Shown here: positions 20,546 to 31,480 of the stretch, one piece after another
How the letters are laid out: the number at the start of each line of letters is the position of its first letter
Numbering within the stretch: the stretch's first letter is position 1
Assembly: GCA_022606425.2 (NCBI GenBank)
Contig: JAHDVF020000240.1
Coordinates: 1,116,001 to 1,180,000, forward strand
Length of the DNA stretch: 64,000 nucleotides
Direction: 5' to 3'
DNA from: Lepidostoma basale
Taxonomy: Eukaryota > Arthropoda > Insecta > Trichoptera > Lepidostomatidae
The notes under the pieces: generated by a model
The model's input: only the letters and a program-made list of their open reading frames with translations
Database searches by the model: none
What the model was told of the DNA's origin: nothing
Translations under genes and position numbers: made by a program

Positions 20546-20852
20546 ATTTCATTTTTAATTTTCCACGTGAGTAGGTCACTTGGAATTGACATAAAGAGTA
20601 ACAGGTGATGGATTGTTGCACAACTCCAAAACTAGCTTTTTTTCATGTCCTGTTCGTCAACACTGTTCGTCTTGCAACACTGTTCGTCTTCAGGTGTTAA
20701 GTTATACATGTATGTGTTTGTATGGAGGTGTTAATCGTTTGGTTATGTGGGCGAAATCGAAACAGTTAGTGTGCGCTCATTGAAATATGTCTCCTGAGTT
20801 TTTAATTGTATTCATTGTCACTTTAACAATTATGAGAAACTCCATATTAGAT

Positions 20853-21187
20853 TTAAGGATTAATTGTATCTCAATAGAGACGAAGATGCAAATTGGAAAC
20901 AGAATATGGTGATCGAGGCGTTTACAGGACTTATGACTTGTCATTGGTTGGGTTAAGCGCACGCTTTATGTAAATAACATTCCCCATTGCGCCCTTCTTA
21001 CGACCGCCATGTTTGTCAAATTTTGGAAGTTGTATATATGCTACAATGTAACACCACACTTCACATTTTTTTAGTTCAATTTACACTAGCGCCATTTATT
21101 AGGATTGGATTAAGCACTAAGCAGAAGATCTTTATTAACGCATCCAATTTGCATCTTCGTCTCTATTGAGATACAATTAATCCTTAA
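20853..21187. repeat. C-family element with short inverted right end
   Basis: Left arm AAGGATTAATTGTATCTCAA onward to AAGCAGAAGATCTTTATTAA matches 12691; the right inverted arm is only about 48 bp (ATCCAATTTGCATCTTCGTC to 21187). Then GCAATGGGTAAAATCCAGTA, the flank seen after the C copies at 13131 and in the hairpin at 41219. Confidence 0.72.
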
Positions 21188-21490
21188 AAATGATAACCCG
21201 CAATGGGTAAAATCCAGTATTCGTCTATTTGTATACATTCAAAATGTTGATCCATATTAGATATTTAATATTGAGTTTAAATAACCCACAAAGAGTTGTT
21301 AACTCACGGGAATGCAATAATTTTAATAATAATATCAGATATGTATTGAAGTATGTCACAATTAATTATGTCCAAGGCGAAAAAGGTAATTTTTCTCAAC
21401 TATAATAAATTCCCCAAAATATCGTGCATTTTCCTCAATATTAAATAGCTCTATGTTGCGGATTCATTGAACAATGTTCATAACTTACTT

Positions 21491-21779
21491 TATTAATTAA
21501 AAAACACTCACTTTATTAATAAATAAAAAATACGAACATGTTTCGGACACAGAAGCCCTTTATCAGTGTTATGTTTTTGTACGACACAAAACAAAAAATA
21601 AATATTTTTGGAAAATTTTCATGAATGTGGTCAGTCTTGACAGATATTAAAATTATTTATAAGAAATTTGATTCAATATTTATTTTGTACAAATGAAAAC
21701 TAACAAAATCCTGATGAAGGGATTCTGTGTCCGAAACTTGTTTGTATTTAAAAAGTAAATAAAGTTAGTGTTGATTAAT
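21491..21779. repeat. Palindromic element with two hammerhead-like motifs
   Basis: Outer arms AAAACACTCACTTTATTAAT and the complement at 21755-21779 are inverted. The minus-strand motif (21532-21572) has core CTGATAA and stem II GGGCTTCTGTGTCC-type; the plus-strand motif follows at 21705. The spacer is AT-rich. Confidence 0.72.
21705..21750 (+). ncRNA. Hammerhead-ribozyme-like motif, intact core
   Basis: CTGATGA at 21711-21717 matches CUGANGA exactly, followed by a GGA/TCC stem II with a long loop, GAAA, then CTTGTTTG. Stem I is not convincing, so it is probably a decayed copy of an active motif. Confidence 0.5.
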
Positions 21780-22002
21780 ACGAATGAAAACGACAGTTTT
21801 ATAGAAATTTTATTATATTTTATGGGAATGACATGTTTTGCCCTTCTAAAGCATTATCAAATGACATTTGATAATCCCTTAGAAGGGCGAAACATGTCAT
21901 TACCATAAAATATTATAAAACTTCTAGAAAACTGTCATTTTCATTCGTATTAATAATTTCATGTGGAGTTTTACACCATTGTTCAAGGAAAAATATAAAA
22001 AA
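21778..22002. repeat. D-family palindromic element, full
   Basis: Left arm TAATACGAATGAAAACGACA... to AAGCATTATCAAATG and right arm CATTTGATAATCCCTTAGAAG... back to CATTTTCATTCGTATTAATA are inverted over about 85 bp. The plus-strand centre reads TTGATAA, CCCTT/AAGGG hairpin, GAAA, CATG, TC: hammerhead layout with two core changes. Constant end GGAGTTTTACACCATTGTTC. Confidence 0.75.
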
Positions 22003-22719
22003 GTTAGTGTTTGTTACTGAGTTATAATTAAAAAAAAAAACTTATTTTATTGAGTTCTCTTGACTCGGAAACATTTTTCGATTGACTCATTCTGTTAGCA
22101 TATCTGCCATTAACTTTGTGCATAGTTCATAGACAATGGTAGACTGGTATGAATGTTAATTAGTTAGAGTACCAACTTTCAGGTGTTACTCATTATCAGG
22201 TGTATTTAAAGTGATAAGGATTTCCTCTTTAACATTATTTCGTTTGTCCCATTTTTGTCGTACGTGGCATTTTTATAATGATATGTTTAAGACTTTATAA
22301 TGAGATCAATTAAAAATCTTTCTTAGATTTGATCTTGCCCACTGTTTGCTATTGAGACTACATCGTCGGTACATCTCTTCTGTGATCTTCCGATATATCT
22401 TTTGTTTTCACATTGTCTCAATTTGATTAATCTGGGGACTCACCTGTCTTATCTTGTCTCCCTGTGGGTCCTGCCTATTGCTACTTTAATATAACTGTTA
22501 GATCTACAATGTCTACAAATCAAGATCTAAATAATTAGTTTTTATAACATCTTTTTGATATTTGGTGATAAATTAATCAGTCGTTGTTAAGAACCCCGTT
22601 AACGATTTTTCTTCGCATTGTTTTACTGATTTATTATTATTAAAATACTCGTATGTGTATAAAACTATATAATTACAATACTAGAGTTCTAGTGCCATCC
22701 CTAAATCTTGGAGCTGACA

Positions 22720-23140
22720 ATAAATGATGAAAGTAGGTTAAGTGCCGTAGAAATGAGATCAATGAGAAGAATGTGCGGGAAAACTGTATATGATCGAATA
22801 CCGATCGACGAAATTAGGAAGAAATGTAAGGCAGATGATTGTATCACAAGTTAAATTGAAAAAAGGATCACTGAGATGGTTTGGATTTATGGAACGAATG
22901 GACTAGAGAACAATGGTTAAAATGTTGTATACAAGCAGTGTTGCTGGAAAGAGAAGCCGTGGAAGACCAAGACATGACCAAATCAATCGAATATTGAAAG
23001 GCGGCCACATTCAAAGTCGGTAAAATCGACGGGCATGCATGTTGCGATGTATAAATGTAAAGGAAACTAGAGCGGTATATCGGTTCTTCCTATCTGCCTA
23101 CCCCTCCGGGGAAACGGCGTGACGGTTAGTTAGTTATCTT
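22720..23140 (+). mobile_element. RTE-like LINE 3' end, A2
   Basis: Broken frames with SAVEMRSMRRMCGKTVYDRI, then DEIRKKCKADDCI, WFGFMERM-like, SGKRSRGRPR and GGHIQS, ending with GGGGAAACGGCGTGACGGTT and AGTTAGTTA. Multiple stops. Confidence 0.8.
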
Positions 23141-23329
23141 TTTGAAATATTTATTTTGTTTTTAACAAATCTCTCTTAATTGTTTGTTTGTAAAAGGACC
23201 CGCGTATATCGGAATAGTATAATTCAAATATTAGACGTATGGCAATGTTTTTAAATATGCATGCTATATTACTCAAAAGGAAATCTGTTTTTCTATGACT
23301 TTGAATTTGAAAATGGAATCGACAATGTC

Positions 23330-23475
23330 ACATGGCGCGAGCGAGGTCCGTACGCCGGCGCTGGGGCCGCGAGTTGGCTCGGCCGCCGCCAGTACGGAAT
23401 CGTCCGTCCTCAGATCGCCACCGGGTCCTATTTTCCCGCTTTTTCATGATTTACACATTTTCCCGCGCGCGCCGA
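23330..23475 (+). other. GC- and CpG-rich island, possible exon
   Basis: In very AT-rich DNA, 23330-23475 is GC-rich with many CpGs. The frame from 23295 is open for 64 codons (MESTMSHGASEVRTPALGPR, then VGSAAASTESSVLRSPPG); two other plus-strand frames are open as well, as expected for GC-rich DNA. No strong donor or acceptor fixes a frame. Could be a small host exon, a promoter-type island or chance. Confidence 0.25.
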
Positions 23476-23479
23476 ACTT

Positions 23480-24930
23480 CTATATTTGAATTCAACATTC
23501 TTTTCCAGTGCCGGTTTTTGCATTAATAATAGACCAATCAGTGATAATCCCACAGGTGTAACTGAAATGTTGTATAATACATTATGTTTTGTTTTACTGC
23601 ACCACTTAATTATGTTTTTATGTACATAAAAATATAACAAGGAATCCGTGGACTGCAGTAGTGATGTAAATATTACATTTGTAATGTTTTAGAAGTTTAT
23701 TTTAGTGCATGACTACAATATACAATTATGTATTTTCAGGAACAATGGTGTCTCTCAAATATTATTTAATTTATATTTTTGCTTCTAAATTATTAATTTA
23801 AATTTACATAACATGACAAGAGAACAAAATACATAAAGAAAAATATCTCAATTTAATTCATATAACTACTTATTAGTACGTAATATTTTTTAAAAATATT
23901 TTTTCACTTTATAAATCGGTACCTATTTGGCAAAAGGTCCCAACTGCTTTTTAATGGATTTTACAGGAGAGCAAAAATAAGATTTTTACATTATTATGAT
24001 AATTTATAAAAAAAAGTTATTATGTTCTAAATTGTTTATTTCAAATCTCAATTTACAAAGCATAACGTTATCTACAAGATGTATCAGTAATTAAATTTAA
24101 AAAAAATAGGGGTGGAATGCAATTATACAAAAAAATGTAATAAAAAAAGTACAGCTCTAATGTTTTGTCAAAACATAAAGTGTGCAAAAATAATACTGAT
24201 GGTATATTTAACTCAATTTCACAAAAACGCATCTGGGACCTTTTGCCAAATAAGTACCGAAATATTCCCGGAAACAACATTAAAATTTCTACACCTTAGA
24301 GCCATAAAGTCATAAGTGAATTTTTGACCGAAATGAGTTGTGTACACTGACACAGAATCCAGTATATATTATCGTATAATATATCCAGTTCACAGTATAC
24401 ATAATATGAAGTAATCGTTTAGACTTAATGAAAATCTGACATGACCATCATAACTCATTTTGCCTAACAATTCACATAAGATATTATAGCTCTCAGAGCT
24501 ATATTTGTTCAACAGTTTTAGTTAATCCTTGATAATTATTTAAAACAACAAAAACTCTGAGCGATTCGAATTTCAAATATTTAATACTTATTTATAATTG
24601 GACTAAAATAAATCTGTTAACATGTTTCATCACATCAATTCATTAGCAATGTGTGCACGTAACTATTGTTATTGCATATGCTTCAATATTTTTTATTTGT
24701 ATTAGTCACCATGTCATAATTAAAAGGTTATTCTGAAATATATTTCAAAGCGGAATTTCTTCTTTTTTTTTCTTTTTTACAAAGTTATTAAATTTCTTCG
24801 TTTTTTTTTCTTTTTTACAAAGTTATAAATTTTGTAGTTACTCAATTCAAACAAATATATAATCATAATGATTGTTTGGTTTATTTGTTAAAATTGATAC
24901 TTTTTACTGTGACAAAATATTATTATGTAT
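23480..24930. other. AT-rich DNA without recognised genes
   Basis: The segments 23915-23945 and 24228-24262 are an inverted pair (TATTTGGCAAAAGGTCCCAA and its complement TGGGACCTTTTGCCAAATAA), suggesting a decayed MITE spanning about 23910-24265. 24754-24834 holds a two-copy tandem repeat of ATTTCTTC...CTTTTTTACAAAGTTAT. Confidence 0.5.
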
Positions 24931-25145
24931 AATTAATACAAATGAAAACGTCTGTTTTCTAGAAGTTTTATTATATTTTATGTGAATGACATGTTCTGTC
25001 TGTCTAAGGCGTTATAAAATTGATAATGTATTAGGCAGGCGAAACATGTCATTCACATAAAATATAATAAAACATCTATAAAAAAAGACGTTTAAATTTT
25101 TATGTAATATGGAGTTTTACATCATTGTTCAAGAAACAATAAATT
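24931..25145. repeat. D-family palindromic element
   Basis: Left arm GTCTGTTTTCTAGAAGTTTT with ATGTGAATGACATGTTCTGTC and right arm AGGCAGGCGAAACATGTCAT... are inverted. The hammerhead-like core is TTGATAA and stem II is disrupted. Constant end GGAGTTTTACATCATTGTTC with AAGAAACAATAAA. Confidence 0.75.
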
Positions 25146-25369
25146 ATTATACATATTTATAATACGTAAATACTTGCTTTGGATTGCTGTGGTATAAATA
25201 AAACCGTTGATTATTTGAAATACGTTTTTAAATTTAATGATAAAAACAGGTTTTGCCTGTTACGCTTTGAAATGCCTGTCAGAATAACTATTTATGTATC
25301 ATAAACACATTAACTAATCGATGCAACTATGTCTGAATGTCAAGCTTTGCGCTGTATTTGTGGTTTGTC

Positions 25370-25560
25370 TGTCATGCAAATATGTCGTGTCGGGGAAGTT
25401 CTTCCGTTACGGAGGGAAATGATTTCAAAAATGTAATAAGCCGACGGGGCTGGAAACAGATATGACTAACGCTGATGAAGAAAGTCGGTGTATTTTAGAA
25501 TCTTGATAAATCCCGTTGTTGATTAAACAGAATTCAGTGTCTCTGGTGTGTTTAATGGAT
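25370..25560. other. Balanced-composition segment, possibly unique host DNA
   Basis: Contains TGTGGTTTGTCTGTCATGCAAAT (Runt-like then octamer-like matches) and higher GC. No exon seen. The regulatory reading is only a guess from motif matches. Confidence 0.2.
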
Positions 25561-25627
25561 CCCACGCGCGGCTTGCATTACTCAACTTTCGTTTTTCTTA
25601 ACATATTATGAAATACATGAAATTACA

Positions 25628-26200
25628 CATCTATATAAATAAAAGGCATACATTTATCGTATAAGACATACACATGTTCGTATGTGAATATCTTACAGAC
25701 TCAACAACTGCTGAACCGATTTCAATGAAAATTTCACAGTTTGTTCTTATTGGTGCCAGGAGTGTTTAGAGTAGTGTTTCTTAACCGTGTTGAAATAATT
25801 GCCCCTTTACTACGGTAAAATTTTTATTTAACTAAATTAATAAAATCGAAGCTCTTTAAGAAAGTGTAGAAATGTATCACTATGAATAGCTCGTGAATGA
25901 GCTTATTTTTCTCTATTGACACAATACCCACTCGAACTTCTGCACCGCCCCCTAATTCCTACAAATTTTAAAAAGCCCCGCCACACTTCCAAAACGCCCA
26001 CAAAGGGGCGCTGGCGCCCCGGTTAAGAATGACCGGTTTAGAGTATGGGTTGAAATTTATTATTTTCTAATCATATAAATACAATGCAATGTTAGTTTAT
26101 GTGTTCCTTATAGACTAATCAATTACTGATCATCGCTGTAATCGCACATGTCATCGCTAATAAACACCATAAATAATTACAATTATCCTATAAAACAACG
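25628..26200 (+). mobile_element. Helitron-like fragment hosting a hAT MITE
   Basis: Starts ATCTATATAAATAAAAGGCA and continues with CAACAACTGCTGAACCGATT then TCAATGAAAATTT, text I associate with widespread insect Helitron/Helentron derivatives. A 264-bp MITE interrupts it. The later part (CATCGCTGTAATCGCACATG) is similar to 46090-46130. Confidence 0.5.
25772..26035 (+). mobile_element. hAT-type MITE, 264 bp, perfect 8-bp duplication
   Basis: Ends TAGTGTTTCTTAACCG and CGGTTAAGAATGACCG are imperfect inverted repeats. GTTTAGAG is repeated exactly at 25764-25771 and 26036-26043. GC-rich subterminal blocks (ACGCCCACAAAGGGGCGCTG) resemble those of the 11812 family, which is a different family. Confidence 0.9.
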
Positions 26201-26363
26201 TATTTCAATATATTTGTTATCTAAGTATGAAGGAATCAAGTCGTGTCCAGTCATGAACCCAAGTCCCCTAGATCAGTTGGTAGTCGTTCTATCCCCTAGA
26301 CTACTATCCTACTATTAATTTAATAATAATTTTATTAAGTGCAGCATTATTTTGATATACTCG

Positions 26364-26364
<1 letters not shown>

Positions 26365-26395
<31 letters not shown>

Positions 26396-26760
26396 TACTT
26401 CCTATGGCCATACAACTCTTGAAGAGTTTTAGCCTCCTTGATGATTTTTCGCCAAGCTCCTCGATCCTGCGCCTTTTGCTCCCAGCAGTCCGATTCGCCC
26501 AACCTAGCCAGGTCAGCCAGAACGTTGTCCATTAGGCGCTGTCTAGGCCTTCCTAGAGGTCTTACTTCAGTCGGTTTAGACGCGTACAGGGTCTTGATTG
26601 CTCTGGTCTCTTTGACTCGGTATACGTGCCCAATCCATGCTAGGCGACCGGCTCTCACGGTCCTCATTATAAGGGGCTGCTGGGTCATCGTACGGATCTC
26701 TTGGATGGGTCTATGCTTCCAAGTTCCCGCTGCAACACCGGGTCTGGGCGCAGGATAATT
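26365..26760 (-). mobile_element. RTE-like LINE 3' end with (AAGT)n tail
   Basis: The minus strand reads PLIMRTVRAGRLAWIGHVYR, VKETRAIKTLYASKPTEVRP, LGRPRQRLMDNVLADLARLG, ESDCWEQKAQDRGAWRKIIK and EAKTLQELYGH, a nearly intact C terminus. Its tail is (AAGT)n, read as ACTTACTTACTT at 26365-26394 on the plus strand. A decayed relative lies at 29200-29410. Confidence 0.87.
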
Positions 26761-26769
26761 CTAAGTATT

Positions 26770-27490
26770 CTATTCTTTTGATATACCCGTGAATAAAATA
26801 GTAACAATGTGTTTTTTGCTCAAGTAATTATTTATTTTAAATATTGCTTTAGGTATAATAATTACTTCACAGGAATTACTTTTGTTTGAGGTTGCCAAGT
26901 ATTTAAAAAAAATAATGCAAAATTCAAACTCGGGCATCTAAATTATCGTTGGTGTTTTCGTGTGTTTTTATGGGCTTAATTTAAGGGCGAGGTCTCACGA
27001 ACCTTTTCGAAAAGAAAGTTAACTTTTATCAGATTGACGAAGTAATCGGACTCTTGAATCAATCGGCTTTAAATAGAATTATTTTACAACCACAATACTA
27101 ACGGGTATTGTGTAGTTAACACTAGATTTACGGAACCCCCCAATTCGATGTACCTACCTTACACTTTTCAAGATTAAAAAGATTTAAAAGATTGTGACGC
27201 ATTTATATATGCAAAGATTAACCATTCTCCAAAATAAAGCAATTAGAATAATCTTAAGAAGAAGCAGATATGAGAGGATAAAAGTGATTTTGAAACAACT
27301 AAAAATGATTACATTTAAGGGAATGTAACGTTTTATTCCTCATACACAATTCACACACACACACACATGGCACACCTTCCAAGAATTTTTCAAGAAGATC
27401 AATATTAGCCAGCATGAACAACAATATAAAAAAGAAAGAAAAATAAAATATGTCTCCCATTCAGAAAAATAAACAAATCTCAGAATTCAA
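26770..27490. other. AT-rich DNA, no gene
   Basis: A short (CA)n run occurs at 27352-27366. 27230-27310 contains plus-strand text resembling ILKQLKMITFKGM, a possible highly decayed LINE piece. Confidence 0.3.
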
Positions 27491-27494
27491 CTAT

Positions 27495-27950
27495 ATATCT
27501 TCTCTTCTTCTTCTTGTCCTGTCACACCTTCGTGGTGCATAGGGTCTCAAGGAGCCTTGTCCATCCGACTCTCGCATGCCTGATGCCTAACATCATCCTA
27601 AGTGAGGCCTGCTGCTTTGACTTCGTCCAGTAGGGCGGCTCTAGGTCTGCCTCGCTTCATATTTTCTCACCAGTCTAGCGATGCAGGCTGGGTTGCGTCT
27701 CAGGGTGTAACTGATCCACAGCCATTTGCATCAAGCGACTTGTTCTCTGATTGGCTTTTCACCTCCCATGGTACAGAGAATGGCATCTGACACTGTTTGG
27801 GGCCAATAGATCTTGAATATTGAGCGAAGGCACCTATTTATAAACACCTGGAATTTCCCAATAACGTCCGCGGTAGATTTCCAAGTCTCACATCCGTACA
27901 GCAGTACGCGTTTAACGCTACTGTTGAATATTTGAGGCTTGTCATTCACT
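27495..27950 (-). mobile_element. BovB-like RTE LINE 3' end, decayed
   Basis: Same element as 6231-6715: NSSVKRVLLYGCETWKSTAD, CLRSIFKIYWPQTVSDA and GEKPIREQVA on the minus strand. The GAA-rich tail is at 27495-27515. Internal deletions remove the TWRRRLQDE part. Confidence 0.83.
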
Positions 27951-28331
27951 TATATATAAGGCTCTTAAAGTCTATGAAGATATTCCGGAGGAAGTCAGAA
28001 GTGAGCAGAACATGAACAAATCTAGAAAAGAAAATATGTAACCAAAATATAACCTTATATTGATATACTCGTATATGTAGATTATTATTTGTAATTGTAC
28101 ATATTTTTATTATTTTTATTAGAACATGTGTATGTACATACGAGTATGTACTATTTTAAGAATATGTAAAAAAATACTGCTTATAATTTTTTTTTGCAGC
28201 AAAATCTTTTGCTGGTTCTTAGATGCCACTTGGGTATTTAATGTGGTAGTTTCCTGTTGCTTTTCACATTATATACGACAGGTTATTTGAACCCAATTAC
28301 TTTAAACATTTTTTTGTATTATATAATTATC

Positions 28332-28440
28332 GTGTATCAATGTTAAGGAAGCGAGAGACGTATGCCAGGAAAGAACAGTGGCGGTCCATTCTTTCTGCCT
28401 ACCCCTTTGGAGAGACAGCATGATGGTTAGTTAGTGAGTT
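28332..28440 (+). mobile_element. RTE-like LINE extreme 3' end, A1
   Basis: Begins GTGTATCAATGTTAAGGAAG and ends CTACCCCTTTGGAGAGACAG, CATGATGGTTAGTTAGTGAG. A fragment of the alternative SINE tail (GACAGGTTATTTGAACCCAA) lies just upstream at 28273-28300. Confidence 0.75.
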
Positions 28441-28558
28441 TTTGTTTATACCAAACATCGACTAGTTGAAAGTAATCTGTGATAAATCAAAACGTTTACC
28501 TGCTAATTTATACAAACGAGTAATAATAACTTATTAATACAATTATTGTAATGTTCAA

Positions 28559-28892
28559 CACAGTACACTCCCTATTTTACACTCCCGCAGCGTAGTTCAT
28601 ACTCATAAAACATTTTCGTTAATTTTATTTTACTATGAAAATGTGTCTATAATAATGAATAAACCCAAACGAGTCGTATTTTCAATTGAGCAAAAACTCG
28701 AAATTATTCAAAAGTTTGAAAATGGTGCAACCGTTAAATGTTTATTGAACCGCCAGTCAAAAAGTGTGGCGCTGTCAACACGTGTGTCTTACTAAGCATG
28801 TGTGTATACATAAGCGCAAATAGCGCAAATTTAAATTTCTCTTTGTTCACATTTTTTTCCTGTTTTCGGATCAACCGAAAAATCGTGTACTG
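28559..28892 (+). mobile_element. pogo-like MITE retaining the DNA-binding domain
   Basis: Ends ACAGTACACTCCCTATTTTA and, inverted, ACAGTACACGATTTTTCGG; a TA follows the right end. An ORF at 28655-28795 reads MNKPKRVVFSIEQKLEIIQK then FENGATVKCLLN, a CENP-B/pogo helix-turn-helix, before diverging. The 5' leader TTTTATTTTACTATGAAAAT is shared with the copy at 30-325. Confidence 0.72.
28655..28795 (+). CDS. Truncated pogo transposase N terminus (46 codons)
   Basis: ATG at 28655, stop TAA at 28793-28795. Residues 5-31 match the CENP-B-type HTH; the remainder is unrelated and follows an internal deletion. A translated product could in principle bind pogo ends without catalysing transposition, but there is no evidence that it is expressed. 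Confidence 0.45.
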   Translation: MNKPKRVVFSIEQKLEIIQKFENGATVKCLLNRQSKSVALSTRVSY

Positions 28893-29194
28893 TATTTATA
28901 AGGTGAGGTCGCTTTCTTGGAAATCATATTTTTTATATACATTAAGTCATTTATGCTTTATAATATTCCATTTCGTTGTGTTTCGAACTGAATATAATAA
29001 ATTGTCGGAAAAAAAACTCAACGTTCATAACGGAAATTTTGTAAAATAAGAGCTTTCCGGAATTCTTCTTAATAACTTGAGATTGCACGTGCGTAGACTT
29101 TAAATACTTATTTCTTTAAGTACTTCGTATTTCTGCTGGTTTATTACAATATTTATTCATCAACTTATTTGTAGAAGGGACGCGGGATAGTTTG

Positions 29195-29415
29195 TTTGAT
29201 TGAGAAGAATTCACTTCCTATGGTCATACAACTTTTAATGGTTTTAGCCTCCTTGATGACTTTCTTCCAAGCTTGTCGATCCTGCGCCTTTTGCTCCCAG
29301 CAGTTCGATTCGCCCAACCTAGCCAGATCCGCCAGAACCTTATTCATTAGGCGCTGTCTAGGCTTTCCTTGAGGTCTTACTCCGGTCAGTCTTGGCGCTT
29401 ACAGCGTCCTGATTA
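29195..29415 (-). mobile_element. RTE-like LINE 3' end (relative of 26365)
   Basis: The minus strand reads MNKVLADLARLGESNCWEQK then AQDRQAWKKVIKEAKTIKSC; the upstream part (GRPRQRLM) is shifted out of frame. The AAGT tail is not present. Confidence 0.78.
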
Positions 29416-29429
29416 AATTAATTATTTTA

Positions 29430-29955
29430 TAATTTCTCTTCCATGTTGTAAACCTATGTGGTCTGTTCTCCAGAGTGTTGCTCTTCCTGTGAGGTAGACT
29501 CCCAGCTGTCCTTCCATCTTTTAGGAGGCCTTCCACGAGGACAGTCCCACGAGGCTAATTATGTAACACAATATAGGGGAGTCTGGTGGTGTCCATTCTT
29601 TGAACATGCCCGTACCAGTCCATTTTTTGCTGTCTGTTCCATATTATAATATCATCAATTTCACATATCTCTCTTATTCTGGTGATCCTCACGTGATCTC
29701 TCAGCTTCTTGCCTGCTATCGTCCTCAGTGTCTTCATCTCGGAAGTCCTCAAAACTTGTTTGGTCCTTACTGTGTCTGCCCTTGCTTCGACGCCATATGT
29801 TATTATTGGTCTTACGCATGCTTTAGATTGCAGCTGCCTTGTTTACTTGGGCTTGTATTTCTTCCCGCAGATCAGCTCCTTCCACCAGGTCTATGCCTAG
29901 ATACTTGGAGGTCCTGACCTGTTCTATGGGTTGATTTTCTATAACCAGGTTATAT
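29430..29955 (-). mobile_element. RTE-like LINE 3' end, family B
   Basis: The minus strand carries a family B C terminus: IEQVRTSKYLGIDLVEG region, then RTSEMKTLRTIAGKKLRDHV, RITRIREICEIDDIIIWNRQ, KMDWYGHVQRMDTTRLPYIV and a degraded PRGRPPKRWKDSW. B copies also occur at 43370, 44188, 57645 and 61885. Confidence 0.85.
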
Positions 29956-30670
29956 ATTTAATAATTGAGTATAAATATTTTATTTATGTCTTTTTAATTT
30001 ATAGTGCTTCTAAATTTTATCATTTTTATGAATCTGTTTAATACCGGATTTGAAAAAATGTTGTATTCTTATAAGATAGTTAGAAAACTCAAATAATTAA
30101 TTTGAGATGTTCTTTGCAATGAAAAAGTTGATCTGTGAAACGGTCACGTCTCATGTTCAGCAGTTCGATTGCCCTCCTCATCGGCATCCTCGGGGTCTTT
30201 TTTTTCTTTAATGTTGATTAAAAATATTCCAATATTATTTTCTGTGTGGAAAGCCGATTTTATAGATTTTTTAGTGTTTCAAGGACAGTGTGATAATTTT
30301 CTCTCAAAATGAAAATAATAAAAATACTCGTTGTATATTGAATTAAATCGATTTATGATTTTCGCCAGCTAGTTAGCACGAGTTTCGCGGATTTTGTATA
30401 AATATTTATTCTCGGAAAATTTCGTTTGAAATGGAACACAAGGATTTGACATACATCAGGGTTCCTACGTATGTACTGTGTTAAGACTTGTTTACTTGTT
30501 TCCTATTCGAATTTCAATTTTATGTAGGTGTATTTGTTAATGTGATGTGTGCCGTATTATATTACACGTGTAGGAATTATATTTTACTAAAATTAATGTA
30601 ATCAAAATAAATTTAACAGAGTCTGAAATGCGTATATTGGACGAACGTTGGTGACACTGTATTTTATTTA
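29955..30670. other. AT-rich DNA, no gene recognised
   Basis: No repeat family or exon recognised; 30130-30190 is slightly GC-richer. Confidence 0.35.
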
Positions 30671-31014
30671 TTTACTAGCTGACCCGGCAACGCTTCGCTA
30701 TTGCTATATTAGAGTATATAAATACACCCAATATATATTAAAGAAATACAATGAAAGTTCAATATCAATTATTTTATTGGATAAAATGACATGTGTATAG
30801 GTGCAAGAATGTGTGTATCCTAATTCAGTTCATATCTTTAAAACATTTGTTTAATCCAAGCAAACTTGCTGTGAACTTGAATAATACTAATGTGAATTGA
30901 ACAATTGAAGGCTGGGCATTACCAAGGTGGCAAGTTTGCAAAAAGTCTGAAATGAGTTTTTGATGCCAATTGGTCTTAAACATAGCTGTGCAAAAGCGCG
31001 TTATGATTTAATAA

Positions 31015-31198
31015 TATAGTGTAGTTCAAACGTTACCCTAAAGATGCCACCCAAAAAAAAGTTTATATATATCTTTTTCAGCTTTATGTTTAAACCATTA
31101 AACGTCCAGTCTTAATTTTTTTCCTCAATATTTTAAGTGAAATTAAAAAACAAATAAATATACTATATCACATTTGCATAAAACATTCATACATATAC
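31015..31198 (+). repeat. Direct repeat, copy 1 (about 184 bp)
   Basis: TATAGTGTAGTTCAAACGTT through CATTCATACATATAC is repeated almost identically at 31481-31665, offset 466 bp. A more diverged relative of the first 45 bp is at 53890-53935. Confidence 0.88.
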
Positions 31199-31199
31199 A

Positions 31200-31475
31200 A
31201 TTCATATCCGTTCACTCCTGGGCGTAGGCCTCCTCCATCTGCTTCAATGTCTGTCGATCCTGGGCAACACGCATCCAATGTCGTCCCTCCATCGAAGTTG
31301 AGGACGTCCTGGGTTTCGGGTTGCACTTCATCTACGCATATATCGAGGTGTGGGATCCATCCTCTGCACACGCGCATTCCATTATCTTCTGGGTTGTCTG
31401 CCTCATCTCATGACATCTTTCAGCTTGCAGATTTCACCGTTTCATGTTACCTAGAAATAAAAGGAAAAATATTAA
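31200..31475 (-). mobile_element. LINE C-terminal fragment (MEEAYAQE type)
   Basis: The minus strand gives PRTSSTSMEGRHWMRVAQDR then QTLKQMEEAYAQE, with a stop, resembling RTE-like ends (AQDRQ.W..MEEAYAQEWT). It lies between the two copies of the 184-bp direct repeat. Confidence 0.68.
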
Positions 31476-31480
31476 ATTAA

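Noticed and set aside
29600..29917. Cysteine-rich 105-codon plus-strand frame resembling a secreted protein
   Set aside because: Antisense to family B LINE coding sequence, and similar frames appear opposite other B copies.
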